Below, one piece after another: positions 56,733 through 64,000 of a stretch of DNA of 64,000 bases; position 1 is the stretch's first letter, and every line of letters starts with the position of its first letter. A program made the position numbers and the translations under genes. The stretch is from Rhizophagus irregularis (taxonomy: Eukaryota > Glomeromycota > Glomeromycetes > Glomerales > Glomeraceae), in the NCBI RefSeq assembly GCF_026210795.1, contig NC_089439.1:3410001-3474000 (forward strand), read 5' to 3'. Below the pieces are notes generated by a model that was not told where the DNA came from, ran no database searches, and was given only the letters and a program-made list of their open reading frames with translations.

Positions 56733-58471
56733 AGAATCCATTTTTTTTTTATTTAAATTTCGTTTATTATTATTGTATTTTATAATTCTTATTTACTAAA
56801 TAAATTCATCATATATAAGTAATAATTCCAGGAATTTTAAGTTTCTATAGTAAAAATAAAATTCAATAGTGTTTGCTAAACCCAATAATAATGATATCAA
56901 TACATTCATTTATTCTTTATTCTTTCATCATTAAAACTAGAATTATTAAATTCATTTTCAAAGATCACATTCCAGATTAATATAATTACAGTCTTAAACG
57001 CAAAGTTTACAAGTACGAATGATTTATTAGAATTGAAGAATTCAATGATTATAATTATTTGTTAACATTTTTTTACATCCTGGTTTTTGATCAGTTGATG
57101 AAAATAATAGAACTTAAAGCAAAAATCTTTCAACCAACCTTATAATAACGGATTTGATGATCTAATCTCTTGGTAAATAAATATAACTTATCTTCAAAAT
57201 CTTATATTGTGCCTATTTTCTATTTATCCAAATTCAGTGACTTGTAAACAAGAATTTTTTCATGTATAATAAATAAAGGCAGCTTTGGCTTGAAGTTAAA
57301 CATTTAAAAGTTAATAATAAAATTATCTTATTAATGATCATATAAAAAAGTATGAAAAGGGGATTAGTGAAATTAAATAATAATGAAATAAATGCTATTG
57401 TTAATGATATATTAGTAGAATTTGATGATGATGAAATCATTGAAAAATCATAAGAGTAAAATACAACTGATAAGTTGTGCTATTTCAAATAATCAAGTAA
57501 TAGTATTAATTAAAACTACTTTAAATGTATTACTGTATAATGGGAACCACAGTACCCCAGGTATGATACAGATTTCAAAGGTTTTGACCTTATACCCCAC
57601 CATTGTGTGAGTTTTTATTATTAGTAGATATGTATTAAACTTATATAATAATTGGGTATTTATCATACCGGCATAATATCTAAGTATTTATTAAATTATT
57701 TTAAATAATAAAATCAGTAGAAAATGGGAGTTCTTTTTTGTAAGGTACTGTGCATAGACGAACTGTGACTCACAAAATACAGTACATTCAAAATTTAAGT
57801 ATATTAGATGAATTTATAGATAATATATAATCTGAATAATAAACTGGATAATAATAATGAAAATAGCAATAACAATAAGTAATGATAAAAAAATTAATAG
57901 AGGTGAATTAAAAAAGAAATTAGAAGAAAGATAATAGATTTTAATATCAAAGAAATTTATCAATAAAGAATAATAATTGTAAATTAGTAATATAATAGAT
58001 TATAAACTTATAAAAGTAAGGAATATTATATATAATTATAGTAAAATCCTACATATGGGCTGATTTGTTTACTCTGCATTAAAAAGAGTTTTGATTAATT
58101 TTCACAATTTTTGTTACTCAAAATTGTTTTGTAATACCAAAAAATCATCTGATTGATAATCACTTGACTAAATAATAAGTTGAACAAAAATTTACATTTG
58201 CGAAACTTAAATTATTAAATGTAAAAGAGCTGTAAAAAAACCCATTTTACTAATAAAAAACCCATTTCTCATATATATGGAATTTTTAACATATATTATT
58301 AAAAAGTAAGTATATTTTAATAAAATATAAAGTAAAATAAAAATTTATATAGCCTTAGTAGCTATAAATGTTTATAAAAGTATAATAAAAATATCATATA
58401 AAAGATGGTATCATAATAGATATTTTCAAACAATAAAAATAATTATTTTATGTCAGAGTTTGTATTACCAT
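56733..58471. other. Intergenic, repeat debris
   Basis: Begins with the 3' UTR of the SPX-phosphatase gene. A 33-codon plus-strand scrap at 57351-57452 (MKRGLVKLNNNEINAIVND, then FDDDEIIEKS) looks coding but is isolated. At 57546-57600 GGAACCACAGTACCCCAGGT and CTTATACCCCACCATTGTGT form a GC-richer spot. Nothing else recognised. Confidence 0.35.
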
Positions 58472-58800
58472 CTTTAAATGCAAATATATCAAGATTTACT
58501 GATCCCGTTTTCTATAATTTTAGGCTCGTTGCAAAGCCCTTGTTCTGGACTTTATAGGCAAAAAAAGAGCTTGCTGATTGAATCATTAGATCCGGAGATA
58601 TTTACATTTAAAGTTGAAGTACAAACTTTTTAACATACTTAAATGCAAATATCTTGGGATTCACTGATCCATTTTTTATAAATTTAGGCTCTTTGGAAAG
58701 CCTTTGATCTGGTCTATATGAACGAAAAAAAAGCTTGCCAATTGGATCACTGGATCTGGAAATATTTACATTTTAAGTTGAGATACAAATTTTTAATATA
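58472..58800. repeat. Two tandem copies of a 160-bp repeat
   Basis: AATGCAAATATATCAAGATT, ACTGATCCCGTTTTCTATAA and TTTAGGCTCGTTGCAAAGCC recur as AATGCAAATATCTTGGGATT, ACTGATCCATTTTTTATAAA and TTTAGGCTCTTTGGAAAGCC. Each copy ends with the rough reverse of its start (GGATCCGGAGATATTTACAT type), so a copy is itself a weak palindrome. Related units occur at 63705-64000. Confidence 0.55.
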
Positions 58801-58972
58801 TATAGTAAGTGCTAAGAATTACATTAATTTAAAAGAAATATTTACCAAATTATAGTATAATAACATTAAATAAAAATTTTTTAATATTCATTTCCAATTT
58901 ACTGTATATTATATAGTATTTTGTATAATAAAAATGTAATAAAATTAATATTTTAATTAAAGGTAGACAAAT

Positions 58973-59263
58973 AGGCCTATATAAAATAATACTAATATAA
59001 CTCACAAGTAAACTTTAAATATCAAAATAAAAATACATTTTATAATATAGCTCTATCAATATTGAAGTTAAAAATGCAATTTTACTATCATTAGAATTCT
59101 CTCATCAAAATAAATCCAATGATTTAAATTTTATTAGAATCGAATCACTAGTTATATTAAAAATAGGGGTATATAGGATAATGAAATTTTGAAAATACCC
59201 CTATAATATGCAACTTTTGAAAAATTTTAATATAAACTCTACACAAACTCAAATGTAAGTTGT
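58973..59263. mobile_element. hAT-like MITE, left part (interrupted copy)
   Basis: In reverse orientation to the copy at 22595. It begins near AGGCCTATATAAAATAATAC, then TAATATAACTCACAAGTAAA, and carries the TTTTACTATCATTAGAATTC and TAGGGGTATATAGGATAATG blocks. It stops at CTCAAATGTAAGTTGT (59248-59263). The missing terminus, ATCAGTATTGTTCAGGATTC, is found at 63309-63328 after another copy of TCAAATGTAAGTTGT. Confidence 0.6.
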
Positions 59264-59667
59264 TGTTGAAGAACCTTCACAACTACTACTGAAGTTCACA
59301 ACTGTACCATCAGCGATAGTAATCACAGTAGCCTAGTAGAAATTGAAATGGTATCTTAAGATAAGATGCAGAGTATATATAAGAGCTTCTGACATGGTTA
59401 TTCGATATCACAAAAGCCACCACTATACCATTAGCTGGGAAACTCGTGAATAAATATACTGGCTAGAGGCTACCTTACAGTGGGTGAATGGTTAGTAGGA
59501 AAGGTCACATAAGGTTGGGTCTTGGCCCAAGATGGTTTTAGGACATGCTATACAGCCCCTGCCGATGTCAGTATCCTATATGGTGCTGACCACTGATGGG
59601 GTGTTGTGACATGTGTGATGGGATCCTTCTTAGGATGACTATTCTTTCCAGAGTATAATAATATATC
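59264..59667. other. GC-richer non-coding insert between 16-bp direct repeats
   Basis: 404 bp bounded by CTCAAATGTAAGTTGT on both sides (59248-59263 and 59668-59683). No ORF on either strand, yet it is markedly less AT-rich than its surroundings. On the minus strand near 59420 TGGTATAGTGG fits the RNA polymerase III box A consensus, followed about 28 bases later by a weak box B-like ATCGAATAACC. A tRNA-derived SINE is possible. The direct repeat continues with similar but diverged sequence, so a tandem-duplication origin is also open. Confidence 0.4.
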
Positions 59668-59683
59668 CTCAAATGTAAGTTGT

Positions 59684-60943
59684 GAAGATCTTTATAACTT
59701 TTTTTCCGTTTCTCCCTTTAGGGGTTTAATAATAACTAATTTTCAAAATAAATAGAGTTTCTTGGCGGTTACCTGAGACAACTTTCCTTTATTATATACT
59801 TTTGTTTATTACTTTATAGTTTGGTAATATTGAGTGATTATGCGTCTCGACAAAGGTTTACACGAAGAAAATTCTAACGATGATGAGAACGACCCTTACC
59901 TTATCCTCTGGCTTATTTCTCTTTAAGTGCAATATTCTCGTGACTTTTCTTACGTTGTCACCGGCACCTGCCACGTACCGATAGACGAAATCTTAACATT
60001 TATAAATATATATGTATCCGTGCTTGGTTTTAGATATTATCATTTTAATTTATTCAAAATTTCAAACTTCGATAATTTCCCTTAGTGTTATCATAACTTC
60101 ATTATTTTGTTTTTAATAATTTTAATTTTAAAAGGTCAATTTATTAATTATTAAACGTTTTCTAATATGAAGCCATATTAGTAACTCTATATTAACAACT
60201 AATACCATTATTAATTATCATTATATTTTCCTAAGTTCCCAATATTATTTTCAATTTCAAGTCGAAACTCCTTTTTTTCACTTAAGTCCAAAATCTCGAT
60301 CTTAAATAACTTTTCTTATCTTGAATATCTTTTCTTATCTCTTGATCATCTATCTAAAACTTAACATTCCCCAACAATTTACTTGTTATTCCATTATACA
60401 TTCCCCAACTTAACATTTTCATTATAAATCTGTATCCATGAATTATTTCCCCAACAATTGATTTGTCTGATTCCCTTTTAATTTATCATTTATAATTTTC
60501 CCATTCCATCATAATTTATATGATCCATAATTTTCTCATTCCATCAATTAAACTATCAAAGTCCTCCCAACGAAATAATAATCTATTTATGCTAGACTAC
60601 TAATAACTAATCTAATAATATAAATAATTATAAATAACTGAATTATAAATAAATATTATTATAAATAACTAACTATTGTACAACTATAATAATGTATTTC
60701 TAATTATTTCAGTTAAATATTCTTTCATCAGTTAAATGTTTATCCATATTCCATTCGGTATTTCATTCAGCCTTCGGATAATTATTCCTCTGTTCACGTG
60801 ATTATTTCGATATCTAGGGTTACAACGTCAGAAAATATCTTTTATTTCATAAAGCTCGTTATGAGCCTATTATTAACACTCCTTTTTGAAATACTTTATC
60901 GTTACCTACTCAGAATTTTATTTCTGAGGTTTATGCTGAAAAA
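59684..60943. other. Upstream part of an inserted segment, no clear gene
   Basis: Pyrimidine-rich start (TTTTTTTCCGTTTCTCCCTT). A 29-codon scrap at 59839-59928 (MRLDKGLHEENSNDDENDPY) is followed by T-rich leader-like sequence with many TTCCC/CCCAAC words up to 60700. It may be the long leader or promoter of the ORF at 60944. Confidence 0.35.
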
Positions 60944-61699
60944 ATGGATATTCAGTTTGCTCTCTGTGAAAGATCGACAATTGATTATCCAGTTTCACAA
61001 ATTAGCCTATCTGTAGATTCTCCTATTGATGAACTGTTTGAGAGTTCCCTTCCTGCCGATCTTAGTTTCCCTGATTATGATGATCTTTCCTATTCCTCTT
61101 CTGATCTGAGCTCTGATAATGGAACTCGTTTAACATTGGATATGTTTTCTCGTAATCAAGTTCTTCCTTCACCGGATGATTATTATTATGATATCGATGG
61201 ATTTACAGGTTTTCCTATTTCTTCTTGTCCTTTGAATGTTATGTATAACACAACTTTAACTTTTCTTTCCAACTCTGATGATGAATTGGTTGATTTGGAT
61301 GATGAATCTCTTTTTCTTTCTTTTGATGAAGAAACGTTTACTTATCATGAGACTGAATGGATAGAATTATTCTTCTGTACAGTTTATTTTTCCTTTATTC
61401 CAGTTTATATATGTACCATTGTCTATCCCTTTCTTTCTGCCTCTGCCTCCTTCCTTGACTTAAGGGTTGTTCATGGACGTCAGATGTTTTGGAAGATTTT
61501 TGCACATTTTTCAGGTCTTGAAGTATTTTTGGTTATTCCACTTTTATTGACAGCGAACTTTAAATTCTACAATAGAGTTTTTTGTCTTCAACCTTTCATT
61601 TATGATCAAATTACTCGCTTTGCGTGTTTATTTGAAATTTTTGCTGTTCGTTTACAGATTATTGGAATTTCTGCATTATTTTCTTTTATGTATTTATAA
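60944..61699 (+). CDS. Hypothetical protein, acidic N-terminus and hydrophobic C-terminus, 251 aa
   Basis: ATG 60944. Residues 1-140 are acidic and Ser/Asp/Tyr-rich (FESSLPADLSFPDYDDLSYS, SPDDYYYDIDGF, DDELVDLDDESLFLSFDEET), with codon use more balanced than the surrounding DNA. Residues 141-251 are strongly hydrophobic with about three segments (FFCTVYFSFIPVYICTIVYP, GLEVFLVIPLLLTANF, LQIIGISALFSFMYL). The hydrophobic half may be genuine membrane spans or reflect T-rich non-coding sequence after a missed donor. No family recognised. It lies inside the segment bounded by direct repeats (59264-63293), so it may belong to a mobile element. Confidence 0.4.
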   Translation: MDIQFALCERSTIDYPVSQISLSVDSPIDELFESSLPADLSFPDYDDLSYSSSDLSSDNGTRLTLDMFSRNQVLPSPDDYYYDIDGFTGFPISSCPLNVMYNTTLTFLSNSDDELVDLDDESLFLSFDEETFTYHETEWIELFFCTVYFSFIPVYICTIVYPFLSASASFLDLRVVHGRQMFWKIFAHFSGLEVFLVIPLLLTANFKFYNRVFCLQPFIYDQITRFACLFEIFAVRLQIIGISALFSFMYL

Positions 61700-61922
61700 T
61701 TTCCTTTTTCAACAATTTCTTATAGCTAAAATGCGTTACTCTTCTTTAGCCGATGTGCTTCTTTCCTATCTACAATCTTGTAATCCCAGCCAGTTCAGAG
61801 TTTTGTTATCCGCTAGAATTATTAAAGTAGTTGAACAGTTCTCGTCTGAATTGTGGTTTTAGTTCTAGGTAAGGTTGCCTGTCTAAACCTCTCCAAAATT
61901 TTACGATTAGTTTCTCCAAGAT
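61700..61922. other. 3' flank of the hypothetical ORF
   Basis: T-rich, continuing coding-like composition in another frame to about 61862 (MRYSSLADVLLSYLQSCNPS), which might be a further exon. The last eight bases (TCCAAGAT, 61915-61922) are the target duplication of the next element. Confidence 0.35.
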
Positions 61923-62865
61923 TAAAGCTCTAAATGGTCCGGGTTGGTCCAGGTTGGAGAGTAGCCCAGGACCGGACCGAAAAATTAGTTCATTTCGGTC
62001 CGGTCTGGTTTATATTAAAAGGAGAATTCAGGACCAGACCGGACTGGACCAGTTATTTTGGTCCAGTCCGGTCCGGTCCTATAATAAAAAAACGTTGCGC
62101 AAACGTTTTTTCTAATTAAATATACTTAGAAAAAACGTTTCGCAACGTTTTTTCTTTTAATTAATTAGAAAAATGTTTCACAACGTTTTTTCTTTTAATT
62201 AATTAGAAAAACGTTGCGCAAACATTTTTTCTAATTAAATATACTAAGAAAAAACGTTTTGCAACGTTTTTTCTAATTAAATATACTAAGAAAAAACGTT
62301 TCGCAACGTTTTTTCTTTAAATTAATTAGAAAAACATTGCGCAAACGTTTTTTCTAATTAAATATACTAAGAAAAAACATTGCGCAACATTTTTTCTTTA
62401 AATTAATTAGAAAAACGTTGCGGAAACATTTTTTCTAATTAAATATACTAAGAAAAAACGTTGCGCAACATTTTTTCTTTAAATTAATTAGAAAAATGTT
62501 GCGCAAACGTTTTTTCTAATTAAATATACTAAGAATAATGTTGCGCAACGTTTTTTCTTTAAATTAATTAGAAAAACATTGCGCAAACATTTTTTTTATA
62601 ATAATATGTTAAAAAAAACATTACGCAATGTTTTTTTATTTAATAATTAAATAATCGCAACGGTTTTAATATAAACCATTGCGAAAATATTTATCAGTCC
62701 GGTCCGGTTCCAACCCGTTTTTTCAGTCCGGGTTAGATTTATAATCTGAAACCGGACTGGACCGGACCAAATATTTTGGTCCGGGTTGAAGCATCAACCC
62801 AGACCGTACCAATCTGAATTTTCGGTCTGGGTTGTCGGATTAGGACCGACCTGATTAGAGCTTTA
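61923..62865. mobile_element. 943-bp foldback element, 8-bp target duplication, palindromic core array
   Basis: The ends TAAAGCTCTAAATGGTCCGG and, reversed, TAAAGCTCTAATCAGGTCGG are inverted. TCCAAGAT is repeated exactly at 61915-61922 and 62866-62873, which suits a hAT-type insertion. The long subterminal arms (61934-62085 and 62695-62850) consist of GGTCCGG/CCGGACC words in both orientations. The core is a tandem array (next entry). No ORF of substance. Confidence 0.75.
62085..62640. repeat. Tandem array of AACGTTGCGCAACGTT palindromes
   Basis: About six units of 80-85 bp alternate AAAAACGTTGCGCAAACGTT, TTTTCTAATTAAATATACTA, AGAAAAAACGTTTCGCAACG and TTTTTTCTTTAAATTAATTA. Every unit has hairpins centred on GCGC or TCGC. 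Units differ mainly at CpG positions (ACGTT/ACATT/ATGTT), consistent with C-to-T decay of methylated cytosine. Confidence 0.7.
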
Positions 62866-63293
62866 TCCAAGATTTTACTATAGTTTTATTATAGTTTTGG
62901 TAAGGTTTCGGCAGTTTCGGCATTTATAATAAGTTTCATCGGGTTTCGCTTTTCTCTAGAGTTTTGCTAATTTTTTAATAAGACTTTCATATAGTTTCAG
63001 CAATATTTCGCTATTTCGGCATTTCACCAACTTGCCAAAACCCCCTAGTTTCTCTAGCAACCTTAGTCATAGGAATAGGGTTGAGATATTTTTTGGAACT
63101 GGGTAGTTGACCTGAAATTTTGCTTCTTGAAGATTTAAAGTTGAGGTATACGAATTAGGAACTCATAGTTTAGTTTTCTTTTCTATATGTACTTTTTTGT
63201 GCGACTATTTCATTTTTGTTATTTCTTATGTTTGTTATCTTCTATATGTTTTGAGTACACATAAATAATAAATAAAATATGACTGTTAGCCTA
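62866..63293. other. Right part of the inserted segment
   Basis: T-rich with repeated GTTTCGGCA/TTTCGGCATTT words (62910-63030) and AATAAATAAAAT near 63268-63279, a possible poly(A) signal. No gene. Confidence 0.35.
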
Positions 63294-63329
63294 TCAAATG
63301 TAAGTTGTATCAGTATTGTTCAGGATTCT
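63294..63329. mobile_element. hAT-like MITE, detached right end
   Basis: TCAAATGTAAGTTGTATCAG, then TATTGTTCAGGATTCT. This is the terminus missing from the copy that stops at 59263, preceded by a second copy of its last 15 bases. Confidence 0.55.
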
Positions 63330-63704
63330 ATTATAGTATTAAATAGCAAATTAATAATAGTATTAAGTAATAATTAATAAGTAAATAATATTTATCATTT
63401 CTAATAATAATAGTTATTATTGCAAATAAAAATTTATTCTATAATAAATTTTATCATTTAATTCTAATCTAGTCTTTAAAATATTTGAAAAAATAATAGC
63501 AAATATATTTTGAAGAAATAAAATATCTAAGAAATAAAATGCCATTTTCTAGTTTTTTATAATTTTTACTAAGGAATGCGCCAGAAATCAGCTAATTTGA
63601 AAGGGTGGAGGAGTCAGCTTCAGATCAGGTCTATATATATCATGTGACATTTATATATCTAAATATACAGTAAATGTAAATAATTTAATTATTTTTATAT
63701 AGTT
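63330..63704. other. AT-rich spacer
   Basis: Mostly AAT/TTA tracts with no ORF, repeat end or RNA gene that I can recognise. Confidence 0.3.
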
Positions 63705-64000
63705 ATTATAATGCAATTATCTTGACTTCTAGTGATCCAATTTTAATAAACTTTTTTTTAATTTATAGCTCTTATTTAGCTCTACAAATCTAGCTTTACA
63801 AAACAAAAAAAAATTGAATCACTAGAAGCTGTATTTACATTATAATAATTATTATAATGCAATTATCTTGACTTCTAGTGATCCAATTTTAATAAACTTT
63901 TTTTTTAATTTATAGCACTCATTTAGTTCTATAAATCTAGTTTTATAAAACAAAAAAACAAAAAAAGTTTGTTTAAATTGAATCACTAGAAGCCAAGATA
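63705..64000. repeat. Two tandem palindromic repeats, cut by the window edge
   Basis: TAATGCAATTATCTTGACTT, CTAGTGATCCAATTTTAATA and AACTTTTTTTTAATTTATAG occur twice (63710 and 63856). Each is followed by an inverted partner (TTGAATCACTAGAAGC). Same general family as 58472-58800. The second copy runs into the window end. Confidence 0.55.

Overview
The window is very AT-rich nuclear DNA of a eukaryote with short GT-AG introns (45-100 bp). It carries Sel1-repeat genes, BTB-BACK-TLDc genes and a dense load of inverted-repeat transposon relics. That combination fits a glomeromycotan (arbuscular mycorrhizal) fungus, most likely Rhizophagus irregularis or a close relative. This assignment is by family content and style; no marker gene was compared.

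Layout. 3.4-4.9 kb: a BTB-BACK-TLDc gene, with a paralogue on the opposite strand at 35.5-37.0 kb. 6.7-16.4 kb: three Sel1-repeat genes, two Sel1 relics, a tiny spliced gene for a secreted, probably Kex2-processed peptide (10.9-11.2 kb), and several small inverted-repeat elements. 17.7-34.2 kb: mostly mobile-element territory. It holds a coiled-coil ORF, hAT-like MITEs (one with a perfect 8-bp target duplication), a TA-flanked nested insertion, a 1-kb foldback element, a 2.56-kb pogo/Tigger-type transposon with matching ends and a transposase broken by one stop, and a decayed long gene that this transposon appears to split. It ends with a four-exon Crypton-type tyrosine recombinase gene that also has a single in-frame stop. 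38.4-48.6 kb: three more Sel1 loci on the minus strand, the last one broken into two ORFs. 50.6-56.7 kb: two ordinary housekeeping-type genes, a TPR-SET protein and, diverging from it, a phosphoserine phosphatase fused to an N-terminal SPX domain. 58.5-64 kb: repeats again, including a MITE copy interrupted by about 4 kb that is bounded by 15-16-bp direct repeats and that contains a one-domain ORF and a 943-bp foldback element with an internal array of AACGTT-type palindromes.

How the pieces relate. The Sel1 genes share an N-terminal block of about 150 residues and differ mainly in repeat number, so they look like a locally amplified adaptor family. BTB-TLDc and Sel1 families are expanded in Rhizophagus, and both are scaffold-type proteins. 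The most unusual coding feature is the SPX-ACT-phosphoserine phosphatase fusion at 54501-56732: it would place serine synthesis under an inositol-pyrophosphate/phosphate sensing domain in an organism whose lifestyle centres on phosphate. The secreted peptide at 10918-11206 is the best candidate for an unannotated signalling molecule.

Limits: exon borders come from reading frame, splice sites and phase agreement only. Mobile-element classes come from end structure and target duplications. No homology search was possible.
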